Source: an uncultured Pseudokineococcus sp. (GTDB taxonomy: Bacteria > Actinomycetota > Actinomycetes > Actinomycetales > Quadrisphaeraceae). From it: DNA of 64,000 nt. The translations under genes were made by a program, and so were the position numbers. A model generated the notes under the pieces. That model searched no databases and was not told where the DNA came from. It saw only the letters and a program-made list of their open reading frames with translations. Positions 8,144 through 16,461 of the stretch are shown piece after piece (the first letter of the stretch is position 1; every line of letters begins with the position of its first letter). Location: NCBI RefSeq assembly GCF_947499845.1, contig NZ_CANMPM010000002.1, positions 62,001 to 126,000 of the forward strand, given 5' to 3'.

Positions 8144-9351
8144 ACGAGCACCCGGGCGCTTACGTGGAGTCCATGGTCGAACGGCTGCACGGCGGTCCGC
8201 CCACGGAGCGCAGGTCTGGCAGCGCCTGGGCGGCGTTGCCGTCGAGATCCCGTCCGCGCCTGGTGGTGGGACCCGGCTCCGCGCTCTCCGCGGCCCGCTC
8301 GGTCAGCCGTCAGACACAGGGCCGCCGCGCCCGCACGCGCGTGTTCCGTGCCCTGGCGACCGCAGCCGTGGTCTCGGGCCTGCCCGCCCGCCTGTCGGCG
8401 TGCGCCGTGCCCGTCCGCGCGGACGACGACCGCTCCTCACCGCTCGGGGCCGTGCTCGACCTCCTGGGCGTTCCGAGGGCGCAGGTGACCATGTCGGTCG
8501 GTCCGCCCCGCGCCAACAGGAAGCCGGTCCTGCAGCTCAGCGACGAGGGGGGCCAGCCCCTCGCCTACGTCAAGGTGGGGCACGACGACCTGACCCGCTC
8601 GCTCGTGCGGCACGAGGCGCACTCGCTCGCGCGCGTCGCGGAGGCCGCCATCCCGACGCTCCGCTGCCCCGACGTCCTGGGCCTCGTGGAGCGGGAGGGT
8701 CTGGCGATGCTCGTCCTCGCCCCACTCCCCTTCCCCGGTCGGGCCCTGCCCAGCAGACGCGCCCAGGAGGCGCTCGTCCGCTGCGTGGCCGACGTGGCCT
8801 CCATCTCGGGCCCTCGACGCTCGTCGTGGTCGACGGGGCCCTGGGCACAGCGCCTCCGGGCGTCGCTGGCCGACTCGGGGCCGACAGGAGGACGGCTCCT
8901 CGAGCAGCTGGCCACGCTCACCGATCTCCATCCGGATCTGATCACCAGCACCTGGCACGGCGACCTGAACCCGGGGAACGTCCTCCTGCACCAGGGCGGG
9001 GCTGTGGTCTGGGACTGGGAGCGCTTCGAGGACGGACCTCCGCTGGGGGCGGACCTCCTCCACCACCACCTCTCCCGATCGCTCTTCGTCCGCGGTCAGG
9101 ACCCGGCCGCCTCGGCCCGCTCCTCGCTCGAGACGGCACCCGACCTCCTGGCACCGCTCCTGCCGGCCGCAGACGGCCAGGAGGCGGTGGCCGTGGCCCG
9201 CATCTACCTCGTCGCCCTCGCGGCTCGCTACCTCGAGGACCGCCGGGACAACCCGACCTCGCCCGTCGCACGCGTCGAGGACTGGCTCCTCCCAGCGCTG
9301 GAGCGTGCACCGACCACCCCCCACACGACCCATCGCAGGAGGCGACCATGA
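8140..9351 (+). CDS. Phosphotransferase-fold (APH/choline-kinase-like) protein
   Basis: This encodes 403 residues, with a GTG start overlapping the upstream stop (GTGA). The kinase-like catalytic motifs are clear: TWHGDLNPGNVLL (Brenner-type HGD..N loop) and VVWDWERFEDG (metal-binding Asp). This places it in the aminoglycoside-phosphotransferase/choline-kinase superfamily. The region at about 105-160 (KPVLQLSDEGGQPLAYVKVG) supplies the N-lobe, including a Lys. The first 80 residues are Arg/Ser-rich and not recognised. Its tight place between the polymerase and a sulfotransferase suggests it phosphorylates a sugar or a sugar-linked group for the polysaccharide. That is inference; drug resistance is less likely here. 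Confidence 0.75.
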   Translation: MNEHPGAYVESMVERLHGGPPTERRSGSAWAALPSRSRPRLVVGPGSALSAARSVSRQTQGRRARTRVFRALATAAVVSGLPARLSACAVPVRADDDRSSPLGAVLDLLGVPRAQVTMSVGPPRANRKPVLQLSDEGGQPLAYVKVGHDDLTRSLVRHEAHSLARVAEAAIPTLRCPDVLGLVEREGLAMLVLAPLPFPGRALPSRRAQEALVRCVADVASISGPRRSSWSTGPWAQRLRASLADSGPTGGRLLEQLATLTDLHPDLITSTWHGDLNPGNVLLHQGGAVVWDWERFEDGPPLGADLLHHHLSRSLFVRGQDPAASARSSLETAPDLLAPLLPAADGQEAVAVARIYLVALAARYLEDRRDNPTSPVARVEDWLLPALERAPTTPHTTHRRRRP

Positions 9352-10208
9352 CGAGGCACCCGCTCGCGGAGACGGCGCGACGAGGGCTGCTCCGGGCCTC
9401 CGACGCGACGCTCCGGCTGTCGGCGCCGCTGCGCATGCAGCCCGACTTCCTGATCGTCGGGGGCCAGCGCTGCGGGACGACCTCCCTCTTCAAGACGCTG
9501 GCCCAGCACTCGGGCGTCGCACGGCCCTTCCTCCGCAAGGGAGTGCACTACTTCGACACCTCCTACGACGAGGGGCCCGCCTGGTACCGGGGGCACTTCC
9601 CCGTCGCAGCGACGTCCCGCCTGCGACGGGGCGGCCGTCGCGCCCTGACTGGCGAGTCCAGCCCGTACTACATGTTCCACCCCTTGGCGGCCGAGCGGAT
9701 AGCCCGTGACCTACCGGGCGCGAAACTGCTGGCGCTCGTCCGCGACCCTGTCGAGCGCGCGTACTCGGCGCACGCGCACGAGAGCGCTCGCGGCTTCGAG
9801 ACGGAGACCTTCGAGCGGGCGCTCGAGCTGGAGCCCGAGCGCCTCGCCGGCGCCCGCGAGCTGGTCCGCGCCGACCCCACGACCACCCACTTCTCCCTGC
9901 AGCACCACGCCTACGTCGAGCGGGGCCACTACGCCGAGCACCTCCGGAGGGTGGAGGCCCTCGTGGGGCGCGAGCGGCTGCACGTCGTGGACAGCCAGGA
10001 CTTCTTCGACGAGCCCGTCCCCGTGTTCCGCGAGGTGCTCGACTTCTTGGGCCTGCCCGAGCAGCCCGGCATCCGCTTCGAGCAGCACAACGCTCGGAGG
10101 CGCTCGCCGATGGCCGGGGACCTCCGGAAGTCGCTCGAGGAGCACTTCGCTCCGCACGACGAGGCCCTGGCCCGCTGGTGGGGGCGGACGCCCTCGTGGC
10201 GGAGGTGA
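9348..10208 (+). CDS. Sulfotransferase, heparan-sulfate-type (ST2)
   Basis: This encodes 286 residues, with an ATG overlapping the previous stop (ATGA). PAPS-binding motifs are present: the 5'-PSB loop QRCGTTSL at residues 40-47 and the 3'-PSB LLALVRDPVERAYSAHAHE. The sequence between (FLRKGVHYFDTSYDEGPAWYRGHFP, then GESSPYYMFHP) matches the heparan-sulfate/NodH type of Sulfotransfer_1 proteins, in which the K.VHYFD segment lies near the acceptor. It belongs to a different subfamily from ST1 and ST3, which suggests a different sulfation position or acceptor. No signal peptide is visible, so it should act in the cytoplasm where PAPS is available, before export. Confidence 0.9.
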   Translation: MTRHPLAETARRGLLRASDATLRLSAPLRMQPDFLIVGGQRCGTTSLFKTLAQHSGVARPFLRKGVHYFDTSYDEGPAWYRGHFPVAATSRLRRGGRRALTGESSPYYMFHPLAAERIARDLPGAKLLALVRDPVERAYSAHAHESARGFETETFERALELEPERLAGARELVRADPTTTHFSLQHHAYVERGHYAEHLRRVEALVGRERLHVVDSQDFFDEPVPVFREVLDFLGLPEQPGIRFEQHNARRRSPMAGDLRKSLEEHFAPHDEALARWWGRTPSWRR

Positions 10209-11749
10209 CGGCACAGGCCGGACCGGCCGAGCCCTCCGTCGACGCCGGCGACCGCCACCTGCGGCGAGTCGCCCGCGGCGGCGCCTTCAGTCTCGTCGGG
10301 GCCGTCGTCTCCGCCGTCCTGACGCTCGCCTTCACGGTGCTCGTCACGAGGAACCTGGACGGGGCGGACGCAGGCATCTTCTTCGCGGCGACGAGCGCCT
10401 TCGTCATCGCCTGCGCCGTCGCGCGGCTCGGCGTCCCGACCGGTGTCGTCTACTTCCTGTCCCGGCTGCGCGCCACGCACGAGGAGCACCGCCTGCGGCC
10501 GGTCGTGCAGCAGGCGGCGGTGGCGGTCGCCCTGCTCTCGGTCCTCCTGGCGGTCGCGGGCATCGTGCTCGCCCCGCAGCTGGCCGACCTCCTCGCCGCC
10601 GGCGCACGCGCGCCCGAGGTCGTCACGCTGGTCCGTCTCCTGGCCGCCTTCGTGCTCGTGGCGTCCCTCAACGACGTCGCCGTAGGGGTCACGCGCGGGT
10701 ACGGGACCGTCCGCCCCTTCGTGCTGGTCGAGCGCATCACCCGCCCCCTCCTCCAGCTCCTGCTCGCCGGAGCAGCCCTGGCGGCAGGGGCGCGGAGCCC
10801 GCTCTGGCTGGGGCTCGCCTGGGTGGCTCCCTACGCCGTCAGCGCTGTGGTCCTGGGTCTCTGGTCCTCACGCCTGCGCCGTACCGTCGAGCGCCGGGCC
10901 GGTGCGCGGGAGCACGGCGGCTGGAGGGCCGAGGTCGCGACCTTCTGGCGCTTCACAGCCCCGCGCAGCGTGGCGGGTGTGACGCAGATGCTCCTCCAGC
11001 GGGCCGACATCCTGCTGCTCGCGGCCATGCGCGGCCCGGCTGAGGCGGCCGTCTACACGGCGGCCACACGCTTCCTCGTCTTCGGCCAGCTGGGTGGCGG
11101 CGCCATCAGCACGGCCGTCCAGCCGAAGATCGCCGCTCTCGTCGCACGGGACGACATCAGCGGCGCCCAGAAGGTGTACCGGGCCGCGACGGTCTGGCTC
11201 GTCCTCGCCTCCTGGCCCGTCTACCTCCTCTCGGCCGTCTTCGCCCCTCAGCTGCTCACCATCTTCGGCGCCGACTACGCACGCGGCACGAGCACCGTCA
11301 TCGTCCTGAGCCTCACCATGCTCGTGGCCACGGCCTGCGGGGCGGTCGACGTCGTCCTGATGATGGCGGGCCGGTCGTCCTGGACGATGGCGAACTCGTT
11401 GGTGGCCCTGGCCGTCAACCTCGCGCTCAACCTGCTCCTCATCCCGCCCCTCGGGATCTTCGGCGCCGCGCTCGCCTGGAGCGCCTCCATCCTCGTCGGC
11501 AACCTGCTGCCGCTCGCCCAGCTGGCCCGCCACCTCCACCTCCACCCCTTCGGCCGCCCGGGTGTCGTCGCCATGGGACTGGCCGCGGGCTGCTTCGGCC
11601 TGGCGCCTGCGCTGGCGGCCCTCGCCTCCTGGACGGCGGCCGCGGTCGTCGCCGCCCTCGGCGCCTGCGTCTACACAGGTGCGGTCTGGCGCCACCGACG
11701 GCTCCTCGACCTGCACCAGTTCGCGGCCGTGCGCAGGAGGAGCTCATGA
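10205..11749 (+). CDS. Polysaccharide flippase (Wzx/MATE-MVF superfamily)
   Basis: This encodes 514 residues with many membrane helices. The N-terminal GGAFSLVGAVVSAVLTLAFTVLVTRNLDGADAGIFFAATS is a classical Wzx start, and the late segment NSLVALAVNLALNLLLIPPLGIFGAALAWSAS is the typical flippase C-half. It would move the undecaprenyl-linked repeat unit across the membrane. The GTG at 10205 is chosen because it overlaps the upstream stop by four bases, like its neighbours. GTG codons at 10178 and 10196 are in-frame alternatives. The next gene overlaps by ATGA. Confidence 0.87.
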   Translation: MTAQAGPAEPSVDAGDRHLRRVARGGAFSLVGAVVSAVLTLAFTVLVTRNLDGADAGIFFAATSAFVIACAVARLGVPTGVVYFLSRLRATHEEHRLRPVVQQAAVAVALLSVLLAVAGIVLAPQLADLLAAGARAPEVVTLVRLLAAFVLVASLNDVAVGVTRGYGTVRPFVLVERITRPLLQLLLAGAALAAGARSPLWLGLAWVAPYAVSAVVLGLWSSRLRRTVERRAGAREHGGWRAEVATFWRFTAPRSVAGVTQMLLQRADILLLAAMRGPAEAAVYTAATRFLVFGQLGGGAISTAVQPKIAALVARDDISGAQKVYRAATVWLVLASWPVYLLSAVFAPQLLTIFGADYARGTSTVIVLSLTMLVATACGAVDVVLMMAGRSSWTMANSLVALAVNLALNLLLIPPLGIFGAALAWSASILVGNLLPLAQLARHLHLHPFGRPGVVAMGLAAGCFGLAPALAALASWTAAAVVAALGACVYTGAVWRHRRLLDLHQFAAVRRRSS

Positions 11750-12645
11750 GCCCCCCCTCCCCTGCGAGCTCGTCCTCGGAGGGACGCCCACGAGCGCGCC
11801 CGGCGGGCCCCGTGGTAGTCGGCGTCCTCAGCCACCGGGACGCGCCCCTGCTGCGCCGACTCGTCGACCGACTGCTGGACGGGGAGGAGACCGTCGTCCT
11901 CGTGCACCACGACCCGCGCGGGCCCGAGCTCGACCTGCCGCGGTCCGACCGCGTCCTGCTGGCCAGGTCCCCTGTCGAGTGCCGTTGGGGTCGCCCGTCC
12001 CTCGCGCGCGCCGTGCTGGGCACCGCCACCGAGGCGCGCGACCGTGTGCCGGAGCTGTCGTGGTTCCTCCTGGTCTCCGGGCAGGACTACCCGTGCAGAC
12101 CGATCGGTGACATCGAGCGGGAGCTCGCCTCGAACGACGCCGACGCCTACCTCAGGTGGTTCGAGGTCCCCACGGTGCCGGGCGCCGACGAGCACCCCTG
12201 GCAGGCGGTCACCCGGCGTCGGTACCTGCACCGGCGCCGGCTGCCCCGGTCGCACCGGTCGTTACCCCTGCCCCGGCGCCACCCCTTCGACCAACGGACG
12301 CCCTTGGTCGTCGGAGACATGTGGGTCAACCTGGGTCGACGTGCGCTCGACCACCTCATCGAGCAGCGAGCACGCCGTCCAGAGCTCGAGAGGTACCTCA
12401 TGACCTGCTCGGTGCCCGACGAGGCGGTCGTCACGACGCTGCTCCACGACGGCGCGGAGGGTCTCCGGGTCGTCGGCGACCGGCGGCGGTACATCCGCTG
12501 GGTGCAGGGCGAGGCCCATCCGGCCGTGCTGGGCCTCCAGGACCTCGAGGCGATCAGCACCGGTGGTGACTTCTTCGCCCGGAAGGTCGACGGCGACCTC
12601 TCCCGGCCCCTGCTGGACGCGCTGGACGCACGGGCGCAGCGATGA
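11746..12645 (+). CDS. Core-2/I-branching type glycosyltransferase (GT14)
   Basis: This encodes 299 residues, with an ATG overlapping the flippase stop. The features match bacterial members of the beta-1,6-N-acetylglucosaminyltransferase (GT14) family: VVVGVLSHRDAPLLRRLVDRL, HHDPRG, LVSGQDYPCRPIGDIERELA and the C-terminal FFARKVDGDLSRPLLDALD. GT14 enzymes add xylose or GlcNAc branches; the donor here cannot be read from the sequence. It is translationally coupled both upstream and downstream and is therefore part of the same polysaccharide operon. Confidence 0.8.
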   Translation: MSPPSPASSSSEGRPRARPAGPVVVGVLSHRDAPLLRRLVDRLLDGEETVVLVHHDPRGPELDLPRSDRVLLARSPVECRWGRPSLARAVLGTATEARDRVPELSWFLLVSGQDYPCRPIGDIERELASNDADAYLRWFEVPTVPGADEHPWQAVTRRRYLHRRRLPRSHRSLPLPRRHPFDQRTPLVVGDMWVNLGRRALDHLIEQRARRPELERYLMTCSVPDEAVVTTLLHDGAEGLRVVGDRRRYIRWVQGEAHPAVLGLQDLEAISTGGDFFARKVDGDLSRPLLDALDARAQR

Positions 12646-13631
12646 CGGGGACGACGACACCGGGTGGTGACCAGGTCCTCTTCATCGCCGGCCTCGGCCG
12701 CAGCGGCTCGACGCTCGTCGAGCGCCTCGTCGGCGACCTCCCCGGGGCCTGCCCCCTCGGTGAGGTGGTGCACCTGTGGGAGCGGGCGCTCCGCGACGAC
12801 GAGACGTGCGGCTGCGGCACGCGGTTCTCCGCGTGCCCCTTCTGGACGGCCGTGGGCGAGCACGCCTTCGGGGGCTGGCACCACGTCGACGTGGACGAGG
12901 TGCTGGCGCTCAAGGCGAAGGTGGACCGGACGCGCCACATGCCGCTCATGCTCTGGCCCGTGCTGTCCCGACGTCGCGCGGCGGACGTGCGCCGGTACGC
13001 AGACCTCTACGAGCGCGTCTACGCGGCCGCGCGCGAGGTCTCGGGCGCCGAGGTCGTCGTCGACTCCAGCAAGCACGTCTCCCTCGTGCTCGTCCTGCGC
13101 AGGACCCTGACGGGGCTGCACGTGCTCCACGTCGTCCGAGACGTCCTCGGCGTGGCCCACTCCTGGCAGAAGGCCGTCCTCCGCCCCGAGGTCCGGGACG
13201 GGGACGCCCTCATGCCCCGCTATCGACCGGGCTACGTCGCCGTGGCCTGGAGCCTCTACAACAGCGTCCTCCTGCTTCTTCCCCGGACGGGGACCGACGT
13301 CCTCCTGCTCCGCTACGAGGACTTCACGGACGACCCTCGCGGAGCGCTGCGACGAGTGGCAGCGCACGCCGGTCTCCCGGCGGCCGGCGCTGACGAGCTC
13401 TTCGTCTCCGACCACGAGGTCGTCCTCTCCCCGAGCCACACCGTGGCCGGCAACCCCATGCGCTTCAAGACGGGGCGGACACCGCTGCGGCGGGACGAGA
13501 GCTGGCGAGCAGGACTCCGGCGCCGGGACGCGCTCCTGGTGACCGTCGGCACGGCACCCATCAGACGCCTTCTCGGCTACGGCCGGTTGGCCCGCTCGAC
13601 GAGGAGGTCCCGTTGGACCAGCAGCACGTGA
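12642..13631 (+). CDS. Sulfotransferase family protein (ST3, paralogue of ST1)
   Basis: This encodes 329 residues, with an ATG overlapping the GT14 stop (ATGA). It has the PAPS 5'-PSB GRSGST (19-24), 3'-PSB region VLHVVRDVLGVAHSW and RYEDF. The Cys cluster CGCGTRFSACPFW (56-68) lines up with ST1 residues 58-70, as do LGEVVHLWERAL/VGELFYLWRNGV and VGEHAFGGW/VGEVAFGGW. The 3'-PSB has Asp-Val where ST1 has Asp-Pro. It is predicted to sulfate a glycan intermediate in the cytoplasm. The 3' end overlaps the GT2 start by 19 bp. Confidence 0.85.
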   Translation: MTGTTTPGGDQVLFIAGLGRSGSTLVERLVGDLPGACPLGEVVHLWERALRDDETCGCGTRFSACPFWTAVGEHAFGGWHHVDVDEVLALKAKVDRTRHMPLMLWPVLSRRRAADVRRYADLYERVYAAAREVSGAEVVVDSSKHVSLVLVLRRTLTGLHVLHVVRDVLGVAHSWQKAVLRPEVRDGDALMPRYRPGYVAVAWSLYNSVLLLLPRTGTDVLLLRYEDFTDDPRGALRRVAAHAGLPAAGADELFVSDHEVVLSPSHTVAGNPMRFKTGRTPLRRDESWRAGLRRRDALLVTVGTAPIRRLLGYGRLARSTRRSRWTSST

Positions 13632-14560
13632 CGGCGACCGGCGAGGCCGAGCACCCGGACGTCACGGTGGTCATCCCCACCCGGGACCGACCAGACCTCC
13701 TCCGCCAGGCGGTCGACGCCGTGGTGGCGCAGGAGTACGCGGGCCGTGTGCACGTCCTCGTCGTCTTCGACGGGACGAGCCCCGACCCGGGCCTCGAGCG
13801 GCAGGGGGAGCAGCGTCGGGTGACCACGACGACCAACGTCCGCAGCCCCGGGCTCGCGGGGGGCAGGAACACCGGCCTGGAGGCGGCCACGACCGAGCTC
13901 GTCGCCTTCTGCGACGACGACGACGTCTGGCACCCGTTGCGACTGGCGCGTCAGACGGCTCTCCTGACGACCCGCCCCGACGCCGTGATGGCGACCTGCG
14001 GCATCCGGGTGCGGTACGCCGACGTGAGCGTGGACCGACGCCTCGAGGCGGAGGCGGTGCTCCACGCGGACCTGCTGCGTTCGCGCCTCACCGAGCTGCA
14101 CCCCTCCACCTTCCTCATGCGACGCGAGCCTCTCCTCCGGGAGGTCGGGCTCGTCGACGAGGCCATCCCCGGGAGCTACGCCGAGGACTACGACTTCCTC
14201 CTGCGGGTCGCCCGTGTCGCCCCCCTGGCCAACGTCCCCGACGCCCTGGTCGACGTCAGATGGCACGAGAGGTCCTTCTTCGAGGGCCGCTGGCGAACCA
14301 TCGTGGAGGCCCTCGAGTGGCTGCTTCGCCGGCACCCCGAGTTCCACGGAGAGCGGCGCGGTCACGCGCGCGTGCTGGGGCAGATCGCCTTCGCCGAGGC
14401 GGCCCAGGGGCACCGGCGAGCGGCTGTGGGACGAGCGGTGCAGACGCTGCTGCGCTGGCCGCTGGAGCCGCGCGCCGCCCTGGCCGTCGCCGTGGCCAGC
14501 GGTGCGGCTTCGCCCGAACGCGTCCTGCGGGCGCTCCACCGGCGCGGCAAGGGCGTCTGA
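13613..14560 (+). CDS. Family 2 glycosyltransferase
   Basis: This encodes 315 residues. It is a GT-A enzyme: TVVIPTRDRPDLLRQAVDAVVAQ at the N-terminus, VRSPGLAGGRNTGL, and the metal-binding acidic run FCDDDDVWHP. GSYAEDYDFLLRVA further on probably includes the catalytic-base region. The start is TTG at 13613, chosen because a strong GAGGAGG Shine-Dalgarno lies at ideal spacing (13601-13607). The next in-frame start would remove the beta-strand that binds the nucleotide sugar. It is the last gene of the operon and is followed by a strong hairpin. Confidence 0.88.
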   Translation: MDQQHVTATGEAEHPDVTVVIPTRDRPDLLRQAVDAVVAQEYAGRVHVLVVFDGTSPDPGLERQGEQRRVTTTTNVRSPGLAGGRNTGLEAATTELVAFCDDDDVWHPLRLARQTALLTTRPDAVMATCGIRVRYADVSVDRRLEAEAVLHADLLRSRLTELHPSTFLMRREPLLREVGLVDEAIPGSYAEDYDFLLRVARVAPLANVPDALVDVRWHERSFFEGRWRTIVEALEWLLRRHPEFHGERRGHARVLGQIAFAEAAQGHRRAAVGRAVQTLLRWPLEPRAALAVAVASGAASPERVLRALHRRGKGV

Positions 14561-14618
14561 CCGCCGCCCGCCCGTCCCGGGTGGGCAGCGGGCCGGCGCG
14601 CTCGACCGAAGACGCACA

Positions 14619-14661
14619 AGAGCGGGCGTGGGCGCGGCGTCGCCGCGTCCACGCCCGCTCT
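14619..14661. terminator. Bidirectional terminator hairpin
   Basis: 21-bp arms (14619-14639 and 14641-14661) pair with one mismatch. It sits between two convergent genes (GT2 ending at 14560, glycosidase ending at 14673) and can serve both. There is no T-tract, as is common in very GC-rich actinobacteria. Confidence 0.8.
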
Positions 14662-14672
14662 GGGCACTCTGC

Positions 14673-16172
14673 TCAGCTCGCGACGGCGGTCCGCCATGCG
14701 GCGATGGACGAGGCGTCCAGCAGCCGGAAGTCACCGCCCACCGTGCAGTCGAAGTAGAGGACCCACGACGCGCGGTTGTCGCGCAGCCACTTCGCCGAGG
14801 CGTCGAGCCAGCGCCCGCGCCCGACGCCGGTCGGGTCGTTGGCGAGCATCCGGCTGCCGAACTCGGCGATGCCCCACGGCTTGCCGACGCTCTCGGAGGC
14901 CTTCTTCACCGGACCGAAGAGGTCAGTCGGCGAGACGAACACGCCACGGTCCGCCTGCAGGTTGTAGCAGTCCCACCCGAGCTCGTCGACGACGTCGTCG
15001 CCCGGGTAGTAGTCCTTCCAGTTGCGTCCGGACCGGCTGTTGAGCGTCCAGCACATGAGGACGGGCGTGGCCTTGAGCTGGTCGTTGCCCACGCTGTCGG
15101 CGATGCGGTCCAGCCGCGCGAAGGCCGCGCGGAACTGCGCGGTCGTGAACTCGCCGCGCTCCACGTTGTCCTCGGGCTCGTGGAAGTAGGTCCAGCTGAC
15201 CTGACGGTCGCGGGGCGCCTTCGCGAACCAGTCCTTGAAGTGCGCGTCCAGCTTGCCGGAGATGATGTCCGCCGGCGCCGCCTTGAAGGACACGACGACC
15301 GGACGTCCGCTGACCCCGGCGGCACCGGACCACGAGCCCGGCAGCCCCGGGTAGAAGACGCGCGTGGCGTCCATGCGCCCGAACTTGGCGTCCTGGCCCT
15401 TGAGCGCGTCGACGTAGCTCTGCTGTCCGACGGGGAAGACGTTGCTGCCGAAGAGCGTGCCCGACGTCGCGGGCGCGGGCGCCGGCGGCGGCGGGGTCGG
15501 CGTCACGGGCGGCGGCGGCGGGGTCGGCGTCACGGGCGGCGGCGGCGGGGGCGTCGGCCTGGCGGGCGGCGGCGGGGTGGCGGTCGTCACCGAGTACTTC
15601 ACGACGAGCTTGGGCGCCGTGGCGCTCCCCGACTCCTTGCTGAGGATCTCGCTGACGCCGCTCGGCACGGTGACCGCGAAGTTGAGGTCCGCCGCCTCCT
15701 TGACCAGGCCGGTGACGTCCACGGAGAAGCCCTTGGTCCTCGCCGCGGGCGCGATGCTCGTGACGGAGCCCTTGGCGGCGGGCGCGGTGCGCCACGTCAC
15801 GGTCTTCTCGTCCCAGCGGGCGGAGCCGAGGTTCGCCACGTCGACGCGCGCGGGCTGGTTGCGGCTGGAGCTGATGCGGAGCTCCGCCCCGGTGACCTCG
15901 GCGCCGGCGGGCAGCTTGGGCGCCTCGAACCGCAGGAGGGCCTTCTTGGTCATCGACGAGGTGGCCGCGGCCACCACCTTGGTGCTGGCGCCCGTGGTGC
16001 GCGTGGGCGCCTCCTTCTCGACGTAGGCGTCGGCCTTGACGACGCTCGTGGCGGTGCCGTTGGTCGTGGCGGCCTGGGCGGCCGGCAGCGACACGAGCGC
16101 CGCGCCGGCGACAGCGGCGCTCGCGGTCAGCGCCGTCAGCGAACGGCGAGCGCGGCGATGGTTCCTGGGCAT
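14673..16172 (-). CDS. Secreted DNRLRE-domain protein with GH-A (GH26-like) glycosidase domain
   Basis: This encodes 499 residues, with the ATG after GAGGAGAAG. A Sec signal ends at about AQA34. Residues 45-195 form a DNRLRE/CBM96-like beta-sandwich (SSMTKKALLRFEAPKLP, ARWDEKTVTWRTAP, GFSVDVTGLVKEA). A Pro-rich linker spans 199-236, and a TIM-barrel glycosidase domain occupies 240-499. Likely catalytic residues are Glu332 in WTYFHEPED (acid/base) and Glu437 in WGIAEFGS (nucleophile), as in clan GH-A enzymes such as GH26. Secreted glycosidases often accompany exopolysaccharide clusters, where they trim or release the polymer. It lies on the opposite strand, between the operon and cysC. The substrate is unknown. 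Confidence 0.8.
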   Translation of the reverse strand: MPRNHRRARRSLTALTASAAVAGAALVSLPAAQAATTNGTATSVVKADAYVEKEAPTRTTGASTKVVAAATSSMTKKALLRFEAPKLPAGAEVTGAELRISSSRNQPARVDVANLGSARWDEKTVTWRTAPAAKGSVTSIAPAARTKGFSVDVTGLVKEAADLNFAVTVPSGVSEILSKESGSATAPKLVVKYSVTTATPPPPARPTPPPPPPVTPTPPPPPVTPTPPPPAPAPATSGTLFGSNVFPVGQQSYVDALKGQDAKFGRMDATRVFYPGLPGSWSGAAGVSGRPVVVSFKAAPADIISGKLDAHFKDWFAKAPRDRQVSWTYFHEPEDNVERGEFTTAQFRAAFARLDRIADSVGNDQLKATPVLMCWTLNSRSGRNWKDYYPGDDVVDELGWDCYNLQADRGVFVSPTDLFGPVKKASESVGKPWGIAEFGSRMLANDPTGVGRGRWLDASAKWLRDNRASWVLYFDCTVGGDFRLLDASSIAAWRTAVAS

Positions 16173-16461
16173 ATCTTCTCCTCGAGGGCGTGGGGCACGG
16201 GTGGTCGTGCCACTGCCTCGTCCCGCCGGGGGACGACCTGTACGCGGTGGATCGGTGGCGGTGCGCTGACGCAGCCGAACGGCGCATCCGTCGTGCTCTG
16301 TACGGGTGAGGAGCGGGGCGCTCGGCTCCTCGGGACTCTCGGTGCAGCGACATATCAGTTCAGCTGGGCCGCAGGAGGCACGGCCGAGCAGGCCACCGAC
16401 GAGCGTGAGCAGTCGTCACCGACCGTGACATGCCCGTTCGGGGACGGAGGAGGATAAGCAC

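Noticed and set aside
8140-9351. An aminoglycoside-resistance gene
   Set aside because: The gene is translationally coupled inside a polysaccharide operon and shows only superfamily-level motifs.
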